64,000 nt of DNA, taken from contig NZ_JARDUA010000002.1 in NCBI RefSeq assembly GCF_029360645.1, positions 372,001 through 436,000 on the forward strand, in the 5' to 3' direction. How positions within the stretch are numbered: the first letter of the stretch is position 1; each line of letters starts with the position of its first letter. Below the pieces are notes generated by a model that worked only from the letters and a program-made list of their open reading frames with translations, was not told the DNA's origin and did not search any database. Below, piece after piece: positions 8,978 through 17,978 of the stretch. The stretch is from Pontibacter litorisediminis. GTDB lineage: Bacteria; Bacteroidota; Bacteroidia; Cytophagales; Hymenobacteraceae. Both the position numbers and the translations under genes were made by a program.

Positions 8978-11419
8978 ATGAAAAGATTTTACGTTTACCT
9001 CACATTTCTCTTCTTCCTCTGTAGCAGCCACACGTTTGCGCAGTCTGCGGGCATGTTATCCGGCCAGGTCATAGACGACCAGAAGCAGCCGGTTGGCTTC
9101 GTGAACGTGGCGGTGCTAGAGGCTGCTTCCGCCAAAGTGGTTACCGGCGCCATTGCCGACATGGACGGAAACTTCCAGATCATGACGCCCGCCAAAGGCA
9201 CCTACCTGCTCAAGTTAAGTGGCCTAGGTTATGTGGAGCTGCAAACGCCGACCTTCGAGGTGACCGGCCCCAACTTCTCCAAGGATTTTGGCAAGCTGCA
9301 GGTAAAGCCGGATGTAAAAACACTGAAGGAAGTGCAGGTGCAGGCCATGCGCCCTACGGTTACCACAGAGCCAGACAAGATGGTGGTGAGCGTGGAGGGT
9401 ACAGCCCTGGCCAGCGGCAGCACGGCCTACGAGGTGCTCTCCAAATCGCCCGGCGTATGGATTGACCAGGACGGCAACATCCAGCTCAACGGCAAAGCCG
9501 GCGTGCAGATCATGATCAACGGCAAGCGCAGCTACCTGTCTGGCAAAGAACTGCAGACGCTGCTGCAGGGCATGACCGCCGAGAACATTAAAGACCTTGA
9601 GCTTATCACCAACCCTTCGGCAAAGTATGAGGCAGAGGGCGCCTCCGGAGTCATCAACATCAACCTGAAAAAAGCAGTTGACATGGGCATGAGCGGCAGC
9701 GTTTATGCCGGCTACCAGTACAACAACCTGAGCACCTATACTTCCGGCGCAGAAGTGAGCCACAAAAGCGGCAAGTGGAACTCCTTCGGCAGCCTGGATT
9801 TGGCTAACCGCCAGCGCTACCGCGATATGGAAATGCGCCGCATCTTCCTCAACAAAGACGGCAGCACCAGCAATTTCGACCAGACCGGGCGCGAGGAGAG
9901 CGAGCGCTTTGAGCCTTCGCTGCGCATCGGCACCGACTACGATATCAACGACAGGCACAGCCTCGGGGTGATGGCCAACATCATCGGCAGCAGCAGCGAT
10001 AACAGGTTCCTGACTGATTCTTACCTGAACGATGTGAACACCGGCGAAAAACTTTTTATCGATGCGACCAACAAGTCAGAAGGCGAGTATAGAAACGGCA
10101 CTTTTAACTTGCATTACGTGGGCAAGCTCGATACCACGGGCACGACCCTCTCGGCCGACCTAGACTACGTGCACATCACCAGCGACGATGACTTCAAGTT
10201 CATCAACCGCAAAGAGTTCCTGAACAGCAATGCGCCGACAGAACACGAGCTGCTGCTGAGCGAAAATCCAACAGGCTACGACATTTACTCGGCTAAAGCA
10301 GACTTTACTAAACAGCTAAACAAACAGACGAAGCTGGAACTGGGTGCCAAGGCTAGCCATGTGGTGTCGGATAACGAGCTTCGCTTTTACGAAACCAACG
10401 ACGGCAGAAGAATACTCGACCCACAACGCAGCAACCACTTCGTGTACAAGGAAAACATTCTGGCAGCCTATGCGAATCTGAATGCCACGCTGGGCGAAAA
10501 ATGGACCCTGCAGGCGGGCCTGCGGGCGGAGCAGACTTTTGCCGAAGGCGAATCTTTGGACAAGGCGGAAGGAAAGATTGACCGCGATTACCTGGACCTG
10601 TTCCCGAGCGTGTTTCTGCAGCAGAAGCTGAGCGACAACTACCAAATCGGCTACAAGTATAGCCGCCGCATTAACAGACCCAATTACCAGGCGCTAAACC
10701 CCTTCATCTTCTACCTGGACCCTTATACCTGGGCGCAGGGCAACCCACAGCTAAAGCCGCAGTATACCAACTCCTTCGAGATGACGCACACCCTGAAGCA
10801 GACCTACAACCTGATCCTGGGCTATGCCGTGACCAAGGATTTCATGGCCGAGATTCCGAACCAGAACCCGGAGGACAACACCACGGTTTTCCAGCAGCAG
10901 AATGTGCGCGACATGAAGAGTGCCCGCGCTACGCTGGTGGCCCCTATCAAAATCTCCAACAACTGGGATATCAGCAACAACGTGATCGTGATGTACCAGG
11001 AGTTCACCAACTTCAACAACGGCAACATGGTGGTGAACGATCAGGTAACAGCCATTGCCCAAACCACCAACAACATCCTGCTGCCTAAAGACATCCGCCT
11101 GGAGTTGGGCGGCAGCTACCAGGGAGCGGCAGCCTATGGCCTTTACAGGGTGGAACCGCAGTGGTGGGTGGACGCCGGCCTGAAGCGCAGCTTCCTGGAC
11201 GACCGCCTGACCCTGAGCATGAACGTGACCGACATCTTCAAAAGCCGCGTGATGAAGGTAGACACCAAGCTGAACGGCAACGTGAACGCCATTGAGCAAT
11301 ACTGGGGCAACCGCTCTTTCCGGGTTAACCTGCGCTACCGCTTCAGCAAAGGCTCCGAGGTTGTATCGAAAAAACGGAACGTGAACCTGGACGAACTCAA
11401 CCGCACAGGAGGAAATTAA
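8978..11419 (+). CDS. TonB-dependent outer membrane beta-barrel receptor with carboxypeptidase-like N-domain
   Basis: Outer membrane receptor, 813 residues from the ATG at 8978, chosen because it starts the signal peptide MKRFYVYLTFLFFLCSSHTFAQ; the open frame before it has no signal. Residues about 25-110 are a carboxypeptidase-regulatory-like (CarbopepD) domain, followed by a plug (SKSPGVWIDQDGNIQLNGK, then GASGVININLKK) and a beta-barrel of the outer-membrane beta-barrel family 3 type. No SusD partner follows, so a glycan-PUL role is unlikely. Being next to the copper genes suggests a metal-related ligand, but a strong terminator and repeat copy A separate them. Substrate unknown. Confidence 0.85.
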   Translation: MKRFYVYLTFLFFLCSSHTFAQSAGMLSGQVIDDQKQPVGFVNVAVLEAASAKVVTGAIADMDGNFQIMTPAKGTYLLKLSGLGYVELQTPTFEVTGPNFSKDFGKLQVKPDVKTLKEVQVQAMRPTVTTEPDKMVVSVEGTALASGSTAYEVLSKSPGVWIDQDGNIQLNGKAGVQIMINGKRSYLSGKELQTLLQGMTAENIKDLELITNPSAKYEAEGASGVININLKKAVDMGMSGSVYAGYQYNNLSTYTSGAEVSHKSGKWNSFGSLDLANRQRYRDMEMRRIFLNKDGSTSNFDQTGREESERFEPSLRIGTDYDINDRHSLGVMANIIGSSSDNRFLTDSYLNDVNTGEKLFIDATNKSEGEYRNGTFNLHYVGKLDTTGTTLSADLDYVHITSDDDFKFINRKEFLNSNAPTEHELLLSENPTGYDIYSAKADFTKQLNKQTKLELGAKASHVVSDNELRFYETNDGRRILDPQRSNHFVYKENILAAYANLNATLGEKWTLQAGLRAEQTFAEGESLDKAEGKIDRDYLDLFPSVFLQQKLSDNYQIGYKYSRRINRPNYQALNPFIFYLDPYTWAQGNPQLKPQYTNSFEMTHTLKQTYNLILGYAVTKDFMAEIPNQNPEDNTTVFQQQNVRDMKSARATLVAPIKISNNWDISNNVIVMYQEFTNFNNGNMVVNDQVTAIAQTTNNILLPKDIRLELGGSYQGAAAYGLYRVEPQWWVDAGLKRSFLDDRLTLSMNVTDIFKSRVMKVDTKLNGNVNAIEQYWGNRSFRVNLRYRFSKGSEVVSKKRNVNLDELNRTGGN

Positions 11420-11440
11420 GCTCTATTTTGTGTAATGTTA

Positions 11441-11473
11441 AAAGGCCTGCCGCACCTGTAGCAGGCCTTTTTC
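11441..11473 (+). terminator. Terminator of the TonB-dependent receptor gene
   Basis: AAAGGCCTGC-cgcacctgta-GCAGGCCTTTTT, 21 bases after the stop codon. Confidence 0.85.
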
Positions 11474-11493
11474 GTGTGGGTGGTTTGTAGTAC

Positions 11494-11986
11494 CGGGTCT
11501 AACCACCCCTTCCCCTCCTTGGCTAAGGAGGGGAGCTCTGTAGCTGCTTCGGCGGAAGAATACGTTACATTGCTGCCGGTATTCACGACTTAGTCCCCAA
11601 AGTATAAACCCACCCTTAGCCCCTCCCAAGAGGGGAATTATCTGCAGACGATTACACCCCTGTAGTCCCCTCCAGGGGACACTTCTTGTACTACTAACTT
11701 TACGCTTTTTCTTTCCAGTAGCAAAGGTTTTAGCTAAGAAGTGTCAATCCCAGTCTTTGGGTTGAGCGCCTTGTGAGATCCGGTGCCGCGTGAGCGGCAG
11801 CGCCCTGGCGCAGGAGGGAACACAGCGCGATGCCCGAGGACGAGCCCTCTCGGGCTTGAGAGAGCCAAAGCTTGCTATGAAAAGAGCCGTATTTAAGACT
11901 GAGGAAATCAGTAGCTAGTAAGGATAGCTTACATCAGGTTGCAGGAAACCGCGGCTAAGAGAGGCACAAGCGAACGCTTGCGCCAG
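11494..11986 (+). repeat. Composite intergenic repeat element, copy B (plus strand)
   Basis: Fills most of the spacer between 11420 and 12129; no gene is seen there. The left part has the hairpin CCCCTCCTT-ggct-AAGGAGGGG (11512-11533) preceded by CCGGGTCTAACCACCCC. The core (11732-11986) has TTGGGTTGAGCGCCTTGTG, hairpin TGCCGC-gtga-GCGGCA, GGGAACACAGCGCGATGCCC, stem AGCCC-tctc-GGGCT, AGCTAGTAAGGATAGCTT and the terminal palindrome GGCACAAGCGAACGCTTGCGCC. It lacks the 21-base insert found in copies A, D and E. It lies in opposite orientation to copy A, so the two flank the receptor gene as inverted repeats. Confidence 0.82.
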
Positions 11987-12129
11987 AGAAGTATAAAAGT
12001 ATAGCCGAAGTATAAAAAGCTTTTAAGCACCCTTCAAAATAACCAGACACCGACACAAGCTGTTCTTAAAAGAAAGACACTATCTTATACTTCTGCACCG
12101 TACATCCATACTTTAGCGTAAGCAACCGC

Positions 12130-13188
12130 ATGAAGGCTAACCATACTTTACCCACCGACCACTATACCCTGACCGTGACCGGCATTCGGGAGGAACTGCC
12201 GGACTTTAAGACCTTTACACTAGTGCCGGATCAACCCCTGCCGTACAAAGCCGGGCAATACCTCACACTGGTGCATACGGATAAAGACGAGGACATCCGC
12301 CGTTCCTACTCCTTCACCTCCTCCCCCGCCCTTGACGAGCCGCTAAGTATCGGCGTGAAGCGCATTTCGAATGGGTTTTTCTCCCGCCGGTTGGTAGACG
12401 ACGTGCAGGTGGGCGATCAACTGTTCGCTGCCGGGGCTGCGGGCATATTTATACTTCCCGAGAACATGCACGACTACCGGCAGGTGTTTCTGCTAGCTGC
12501 CGGAAGCGGCATCACCCCGGAGCTCTCGCTGCTTAAAACCATACTTTATACTTTGCCCGATGTGGCCGTTACGCTCATTTACAGCAACAGCAATCCTGAG
12601 AAGGCCATTTACAAAGAGGAATTAGAGCAGCTGGCAGCGGCGTTCCCCGAGCGCTTTACACTCCAGTTCCTGTTCAGCAACTCCCCCGACCTTGCGCAGG
12701 CCAGGCTCTACAAAGACTTATTGCAGCAATTGGTACGGCAGTATACCGAAGCGCCGCTGGACCAGGTGCTGTTTTACGTCTGCGGCCCTCTGGGCTACAT
12801 GCGCATGTGCTTTTGGGCCCTCACGCAGCAAGGCGTACCGCATGAAAACATCCGCCGCGAGAACTTCGACACCACCAAGGTGGCCGTCAAACAAATGCCC
12901 CCTGACACTGATCCGCATGAGGTGACACTTCATTTCAAAGACCAGGCGTACAACCTAACGGTGGAGTACCCTGATACCATCCTTCGGGCGGCGCGCAAGG
13001 CAGGCCTGAACCTGCCCTTCAGCTGCGAGGCCGGTAAGTGCGGCAACTGCACCGCCCGCTGCACCGAGGGCAAGATATGGATGTCGTACAACGAAGTGCT
13101 CACCGAGCGCGACCTGCACCAGGGGCTGGTGCTCACCTGTGTGGGCTACCCTGTGGGCGGCCCCGCCCGGTTGGAGTTGAAGGTATAA
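12130..13188 (+). CDS. Ferredoxin-NAD(P)H reductase-type oxidoreductase with C-terminal 2Fe-2S domain (PaaE-like)
   Basis: 352 residues with three modules: an FAD-binding barrel with RRSYSFTS near residue 58, an NAD(P)H-binding domain with AAGSGITP near residue 123 and YVCGPLGYMRM, and a plant-type ferredoxin domain with Cys299, Cys304, Cys307 and Cys337 (CEAGKCGNC...C). This layout is that of PaaE, HmpX-like and related electron-transfer reductases, moving electrons from NAD(P)H through FAD and the cluster to a partner oxygenase or other acceptor. No oxygenase or paa gene is adjacent, so the acceptor is unknown. It lies between repeat copy B and pepD. The start is supported by the immediate N-terminal beta-strand of the FAD domain. 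Confidence 0.88.
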   Translation: MKANHTLPTDHYTLTVTGIREELPDFKTFTLVPDQPLPYKAGQYLTLVHTDKDEDIRRSYSFTSSPALDEPLSIGVKRISNGFFSRRLVDDVQVGDQLFAAGAAGIFILPENMHDYRQVFLLAAGSGITPELSLLKTILYTLPDVAVTLIYSNSNPEKAIYKEELEQLAAAFPERFTLQFLFSNSPDLAQARLYKDLLQQLVRQYTEAPLDQVLFYVCGPLGYMRMCFWALTQQGVPHENIRRENFDTTKVAVKQMPPDTDPHEVTLHFKDQAYNLTVEYPDTILRAARKAGLNLPFSCEAGKCGNCTARCTEGKIWMSYNEVLTERDLHQGLVLTCVGYPVGGPARLELKV

Positions 13189-13286
13189 GAAAGCGCTTCT
13201 CCCCTGTTTTTCCGACCGAAACCCGTAACTTTAGCCCCGGCGGTAGTTGCCGCTTCAACACGATGGAATTTTAAACGATCTATACT

Positions 13287-14747
13287 ATGAGCTCTGAAGT
13301 ACGCAGCCTGGAGCCAAAGGCGCTCTGGGAAAACTTTGCTGACTTAAACGCTGTGCCGCGTCCCTCTAAAAAAGAAGAACGCGTGATACAGTTTATACTT
13401 GATTTCGGCCACAGACTTGACCTGGAAACGATCAAGGATGAGGTGGGCAACGTCATCATTAAAAAGCCCGCCACCCCGGGCATGGAAAACCGCCAGACCG
13501 TGGCCATGCAAAGCCACCTGGACATGGTGCACCAGAAAAACAACGACACTGCGTTCAACTTCGACACGCAAGGCATCGACATGTACGTGGACGGCGATTG
13601 GGTAAAAGCCCGCGGCACCACCCTGGGAGCTGACAATGGCATCGGCGTGGCTACCATCATGGCCATACTTGCTTCAAAAGACATCCCGCACCCGGCCATC
13701 GAGGCGCTTTTTACCATTGATGAGGAAACCGGCATGACCGGCGCGTTGGGTCTGAAAGGAGGTTTGCTAGACGCCAGTATACTTTTAAACCTGGATACCG
13801 AGGATGACCGCGAACTGACCATAGGCTGTGCCGGCGGCGTGGACGTAACGGCTACCGGAACGTATGAGCAGGAGGCGACACCGGCCGGTATGGCGAGTTA
13901 CAAACTCACGGTAAAAGGGCTGACCGGCGGTCATTCGGGTATGGATATCATCCTGGGTCGTGCCAATGCCAACAAACTCATGAACCGCCTGCTGCACCAC
14001 GCGGCCAAACAGTTTGATGTGCGCATCGGAAGTATAGACGGTGGCGGTCTGCGCAATGCCATCCCGAGGGAATCAACCGCTGTAATTGCCATAGCTGAGG
14101 GCGATAAAACCGCATTTGAGAAATACATGGCCGATCAGCACGCCATACTTGCCCAGGAGTATAGAACCACCGACCCGAACCTGCAAGTGCAGGTAGAAGC
14201 AAAGGAAGCACCTGCTCAGGTTGCCACCGTGGCATTCTCGTCGACTTTCCTACGCGCCATTTACGCCACGCCAAACGGCATTTACCGCATGAGTCCTGAA
14301 ATTCAGGGGCTGGTGCAGACCTCGAATAACGTGGCGCGTGTGGAGCTCAAAGACGGCACCTACAAAGTCCTGTGCCTGACCCGCAGCGCCGTGGATACGG
14401 AGAAAGATGACCTGGCAGCAGCCATACAGTCTGCGCTGGAACTGGCGGGTGCTGAGGTAACGCTGAGTGGTTCTTACCCTGGCTGGACCCCTAACCCGGA
14501 TGCTTCTATCATTAAATTAATGAGCGACCTGTACCGCAGCAAGTTCAACAGTGAGCCGGATGTAAACGCCTGCCACGCCGGATTGGAGTGCGGCATCATC
14601 GGTGCTAACTACCCTCGCATGGAGATGATTTCTTTCGGCCCGAACATCCGCGGCGCCCACTCCCCTGACGAGAAAGTACAGATCAGCTCGGTACAGAAGT
14701 ACTGGGATTACCTGCTCGAGACGCTGCAGGGTATTCCGGTAAGATAG
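13287..14747 (+). CDS. pepD: Aminoacyl-histidine dipeptidase, M20 family (PepD)
   Basis: Cytosolic Zn dipeptidase of 486 residues, hydrolysing Xaa-His and other dipeptides. Metal and catalytic motifs: MQSHLDMVHQK (His and catalytic Asp), TLGADNGIGVA (bridging Asp), DEETGMTGALG (catalytic Glu-Glu pair), NLDTED, and HAGLECGIIG near residue 430 with the final metal His in GAHSPDE. Length equals that of E. coli PepD. The sequence GTAACTTTAG about 60 bases upstream resembles the Bacteroidota -7 box TAnnTTTG. Ends in a clear terminator. Confidence 0.93.
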   Translation: MSSEVRSLEPKALWENFADLNAVPRPSKKEERVIQFILDFGHRLDLETIKDEVGNVIIKKPATPGMENRQTVAMQSHLDMVHQKNNDTAFNFDTQGIDMYVDGDWVKARGTTLGADNGIGVATIMAILASKDIPHPAIEALFTIDEETGMTGALGLKGGLLDASILLNLDTEDDRELTIGCAGGVDVTATGTYEQEATPAGMASYKLTVKGLTGGHSGMDIILGRANANKLMNRLLHHAAKQFDVRIGSIDGGGLRNAIPRESTAVIAIAEGDKTAFEKYMADQHAILAQEYRTTDPNLQVQVEAKEAPAQVATVAFSSTFLRAIYATPNGIYRMSPEIQGLVQTSNNVARVELKDGTYKVLCLTRSAVDTEKDDLAAAIQSALELAGAEVTLSGSYPGWTPNPDASIIKLMSDLYRSKFNSEPDVNACHAGLECGIIGANYPRMEMISFGPNIRGAHSPDEKVQISSVQKYWDYLLETLQGIPVR

Positions 14748-14828
14748 TTATCTGTGTTTAGTTGTTAGTTGTTGGGGTGAAGTATACGTGCCTCTTCTGA
14801 CATTCTCTTTTAACTAAGTATAAACAGG

Positions 14829-14862
14829 AGAGCCGCCCAAAGTTTGGGGCGGCTCTTTTTTG
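14829..14862 (+). terminator. Terminator of pepD
   Basis: GAGCCGCCC-aaagttt-GGGGCGGCTC followed by TTTTTT. Confidence 0.88.
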
Positions 14863-14879
14863 ATAGCGATGTTTGCTGT

Positions 14880-15394
14880 ACCGGGCCCAACCACCCCTGG
14901 CCCCTCCTTGTCCAAGGAGGGGAACTCTGTAACTGCTTTTGTCAAAATATAAATTCTATAGCCTCAGTTCATATCAGTAGAAGTATAAACTCACCCCTAC
15001 CCCCCATTACCTGCAGACGATTACATCCCCCTACCCCTTTAGAGAGAGACTTTGTTCTAACTATAAGGCAGCGACTATCGAATCTGAACCCAGTTTTTCT
15101 GTGAGGCGCCTATGCGAGTTTTTCCGGTGACGAGCGATAGCGAGGCAGCCCGAGGCACGAGGGCAGGAAAAGCTCCCAGCGCCGAACAGGAAAACGAGGC
15201 CTCCCGGCCTTGAGGGAGCCAAAGTATGAAATGAAACGATAGGTATGTGAGTCTAGAGGATGAACGGCAGCTAGTAAGGATGGCTTGGTTTAAGTTGCGG
15301 AAAGCAGCGGCTAATAAAGGCACAAGCGGACGCTTGCGCCAGATAAGTATAAACCGGCAAGTATAAAATGACACGAGCTGCAAGCTCGCGCCAG
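14880..15394 (+). repeat. Composite intergenic repeat element, copy C (plus strand)
   Basis: Lies in the gene-free spacer 14748-15493 between the convergent pepD and glucan phosphorylase-like genes. Left hairpin CCCCTCCTT-gtcc-AAGGAGGGG at 14901-14922. Core 15070-15342 is the second core type: GGCGCCTATGCGAGTTTTTCCGG pairs with GGAAAAGCTCCCAGCGC (written in two parts: arms GAGTTTTTCC and GGAAAAGCTC, closed by GCGC/GCGC). The next stem is AGGCC-tccc-GGCCT. It ends in GGCACAAGCGGACGCTTGCGCC (15319-15340) and then a second palindrome CACGAGCT-gca-AGCTCGCGCCAG at 15372-15394. Confidence 0.8.
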
Positions 15395-15411
15395 CAGATG
15401 ACTTGCGCCAC

Positions 15412-15456
15412 AAAGAAAAAAGCCTTCTGCTGGCATAAGCTACCAGTAGAAGGCTT
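15412..15456 (-). terminator. Terminator of the glucan phosphorylase-like gene
   Basis: On the minus strand AAGCCTTCTACTGG...CCAGCAGAAGGCTT followed by TTTTTTC, just past the 3' end of the gene at 15494. Confidence 0.82.
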
Positions 15457-15493
15457 ATACTTCCAATCTGTATCTCTCACATCTCACAAACCA

Positions 15494-17149
15494 TCACGTA
15501 TTAAACAGCTCCTCATAATACTGGTGCGCCATGCGGTTCGACTCAAATTGCGGCACCACGTTACGCATGCTTTGCTTCATGATGTGCTGCCAGCGCTCCT
15601 GATTATGGTAGTAAACCGGGATGATGTCCTTCTCCAGCAGGCGCATCAGGTTGTTGTAGTCCTCATCGTCCTGCGCCTCGTTGGGCTGGCTTACATCCGC
15701 AACAGGCAGTACGAAGCTGTTCTCGCCGTGGCGCGCGTACTCCGGCAGCCAACCGTCCTGCACCGACACGTTCACCCCGCCGTTCATGGCCGCTGTCATG
15801 CCACTGGTACCTGAGGCCTCGCGTGGGCGGCGTGGTGTGTTCAGCCAGATATCACACCCCTGCTTCAACTGCCGCGACAGTTCTATCTCATAGCCTGTCA
15901 GCACGGCCATATTGCTTAGCTGCTGCGAGATCTTCACCAGTTTGTTGAATACATTGATTGCCCCATAATCAAAAGGGTAAGGTTTTCCTGCCCAGATGAC
16001 CTGCACCGGCATTTCCTCGTTCGAAACCAGGTCTATAAAGCGGTTGATGTCTCGCACGATCAGGTCGGCGCGCTTATAGGCGGCAAAACGGCGGGCCCAG
16101 ACAATGGTCAGCACGTCGGGGCGGAACAGTTTGCCGGCCTGGTCTGCCACTGTCTTGAACAGTTGCTGTTTCAGCTCTCCCTTGCGCCTGCGCAGCGCCG
16201 CGTCATCATTGCGCTCCTGCGCCTGCCACAGCTCCGGATCAGCCCAAAAGTTAAAGTTCTGCGCGTTGGTGATCGCCTTTATCTCGCATACCCCTTCGTT
16301 CTCATACCACATGTCGCGGGCCACCTCGCCGTGCAGCTGCGATACCCCGTTGGCCACCTTTGCCAGCCGCAGTGCCGCCAAGGTGTGGTCGAACAGCTGC
16401 CCGTGCATGGCGGTGATCTCCCGCACCTCCTCCAGCGGAAGCCCGTTAAAGAAGCTCATGCGGTGCAGTAGGAAAATGTCGTGTTGCTCGTTTCCGGCCT
16501 TTTCCGGGGTGTGGGTGGTAAATACCAGGCGCTTCCGCACCTCATCCAGCTTGCCGAAATCCTCGAACAGCTTAAAGGCCAGCGGCAGGGCGTGGCCCTC
16601 GTTCATGTGGTAAATCTCAGCCCCGCCCAGGGCCTCCACCACTTTGGCACCGCCAACTCCCAGCACAATGCTTTGGGCAATACGCGCCTGCGGCTCCGGA
16701 TCGTAAAGGCGGTGCGTGATGGTGCGGGCCAGGTGGTCGTTGTCGGGGATGTCGGTGGTAAGGAAGTACATGGGCACCGTGCCGAACACTTCCGGCCTCA
16801 GAACCATGGCCTTCACCAGCACCGGATGCTCGTTTACCAGCACCCGAACGGTTATACCTGAGTCCTCCAGAAAAGAGTAGAACTTCTGCTGGAAGTGAGG
16901 ACGCATGGTCTGGTCCTCGTTGCGCTCCTGGTCATAATAGCCATACTTCCACAGCATGCCGATACCGACCATGTTCTGCCGCAGTTCATAGGCGCTGCGC
17001 ATGTGCGAACCCGCCAGAAAGCCTAAGCCACCGGAGTATACTTTCAGGGCCTGAGCGATGCCAAACTCCATGCAGAAGTACGCCACACGCTTTTTATACT
17101 GTTCGTCAATCTCGTAGGGATGATACCATCTGTTGTATTGTGAAGCCAT
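15494..17149 (-). CDS. Alpha-glucan phosphorylase family (GT35) protein lacking the PLP lysine
   Basis: 551 residues resembling the short bacterial/archaeal alpha-glucan phosphorylases: YSGGLGFLAGSH near residue 37, HMNEGHA, FTTHTPEKAGNEQHD, WARRFAAYKRADLI and WLNTPRRPREASGTSGM. In classic phosphorylases the Met of this last motif is followed by the Lys that holds pyridoxal phosphate. Here the next residue is Thr452 (codon ACA, bases 15796-15794 on the minus strand). Without that lysine normal PLP-dependent phosphorolysis is not expected; the protein may be a glycosyltransferase or regulator of glycogen metabolism. The rest of the fold looks intact with no frameshift. No other glycogen genes are adjacent. 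The GT35 fold is clear; the activity is open. Confidence 0.82.
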   Translation of the reverse strand: MASQYNRWYHPYEIDEQYKKRVAYFCMEFGIAQALKVYSGGLGFLAGSHMRSAYELRQNMVGIGMLWKYGYYDQERNEDQTMRPHFQQKFYSFLEDSGITVRVLVNEHPVLVKAMVLRPEVFGTVPMYFLTTDIPDNDHLARTITHRLYDPEPQARIAQSIVLGVGGAKVVEALGGAEIYHMNEGHALPLAFKLFEDFGKLDEVRKRLVFTTHTPEKAGNEQHDIFLLHRMSFFNGLPLEEVREITAMHGQLFDHTLAALRLAKVANGVSQLHGEVARDMWYENEGVCEIKAITNAQNFNFWADPELWQAQERNDDAALRRRKGELKQQLFKTVADQAGKLFRPDVLTIVWARRFAAYKRADLIVRDINRFIDLVSNEEMPVQVIWAGKPYPFDYGAINVFNKLVKISQQLSNMAVLTGYEIELSRQLKQGCDIWLNTPRRPREASGTSGMTAAMNGGVNVSVQDGWLPEYARHGENSFVLPVADVSQPNEAQDDEDYNNLMRLLEKDIIPVYYHNQERWQHIMKQSMRNVVPQFESNRMAHQYYEELFNT

Positions 17150-17346
17150 GTTGAGCCAATAATTTATACTTTAGAAAAATCTTTTCTTCGGATAACCCCG
17201 GCCTAAAACGATAAAACCGGAATTAATGGTATACCTAAACCAGGTACGCAAGTTTCATATTTGTAGATAGGAACCCTCAGATATACCTGTACAGGAGCGC
17301 TCTAAGCGACCTATTTTAACAGCACCTGTGTTTATTCAATAAATTT

Positions 17347-17366
17347 AGTTCTCAAAATTAGGAACC
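17347..17366. promoter_or_regulatory. Candidate operator O1 upstream of the MarR/GbsR regulator
   Basis: AGTTCT-N8-GGAACC, an imperfect copy of the perfect 20-bp dyad at 17910-17929 with identical spacing. It sits just upstream of the probable -7 box at 17382. Confidence 0.5.
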
Positions 17367-17381
17367 AAAAGAACCATCTTA

Positions 17382-17389
17382 TACCTTTG
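17382..17389 (+). promoter_or_regulatory. Probable Bacteroidota -7 box of the regulator gene
   Basis: TACCTTTG matches TAnnTTTG, 43 bases before the ATG at 17432. A further dyad TTGTTCT-N15-AGAACAA (17392-17420) overlaps the expected transcription start. Confidence 0.6.
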
Positions 17390-17431
17390 TATTGTTCTTA
17401 TCCTAGACACACGAGAACAAAGTATAAAAAC

Positions 17432-17893
17432 ATGAACCTAACAGACAAGCAGCGGGCATTAATAGAGCGTATCGGCGTTTTCATGGAGAAATCCGGGATG
17501 CAGCCGGCGGCCGGCCGCATCATGGGCCTGCTTTACGTGTCTGACAAGCCGGAGCTTACGTTTGACGAGATCCGTGAGGCCCTGAGTATCAGCAAGAGTG
17601 CCACCAGCAATGCCCTGAGCATGCTGCAGCACCTCAACCGCCTGGAGTACATTACCTACAGCGGCGATCGCAAGCGCTATTTCCGCCTGAAACTGGATAA
17701 ATGGCGCGACTTGGTGCTGCAGGGAGTAGAATCCATCACCGACTTTTCCGAGACGCTGCACGAGGTAGTAGCCGAGCGCACAAAAGAGACGAAAGAGTAT
17801 AACCAGCACCTGCTGGAGGTGGCCGACTTCCTGAAATACCTGCACCAGGAGCTTCCTAAACTGCTGTCGCAGTGGGAGCAGCAGAAGAGGTAA
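17432..17893 (+). CDS. GbsR/MarR-family transcriptional regulator
   Basis: Winged-helix DNA-binding protein, 153 residues from ATG 17432; an upstream TTG at 17387 would place the start inside the promoter and is unlikely. The N-terminus MNLTDKQRALIERIGVFMEK leads into an HTH (FDEIREALSISKSATSNALSML) and wing (YITYSGDRKRYFRLK), followed by a helical dimerisation tail. Proteins of this type sit directly before RND efflux operons in many Bacteroidota and control them. Here tolC-acrA-acrB-like genes follow. Dyads of the AGTTCT/AGAACT type occur both before this gene and in the gap before tolC, suggesting autoregulation and control of the pump. Confidence 0.88.
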   Translation: MNLTDKQRALIERIGVFMEKSGMQPAAGRIMGLLYVSDKPELTFDEIREALSISKSATSNALSMLQHLNRLEYITYSGDRKRYFRLKLDKWRDLVLQGVESITDFSETLHEVVAERTKETKEYNQHLLEVADFLKYLHQELPKLLSQWEQQKR

Positions 17894-17909
17894 TTTTTTT
17901 GCCCTTTTT

Positions 17910-17929
17910 AGTTCTCTTTATACAGAACT
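17910..17929. promoter_or_regulatory. Candidate operator O2 before the RND efflux operon
   Basis: Perfect inverted repeat AGTTCT-ctttatac-AGAACT in the 85-bp gap between the regulator and the TolC-like gene; same half-sites as O1. Confidence 0.6.
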
Positions 17930-17978
17930 AACTATAACTAATTATAACATAACAAATAATTCATAACAACACAACACC

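Noticed and set aside
11494..11986. Group II intron, retron or CRISPR as explanation for the repeated element
   Set aside because: No reverse transcriptase gene, no domain V-like ending and no regular direct repeats with unique spacers are visible.
17387..17431. TTG start 45 bases upstream for the MarR/GbsR regulator
   Set aside because: It lies inside the TACCTTTG promoter and start region; the ATG at 17432 begins the conserved domain.
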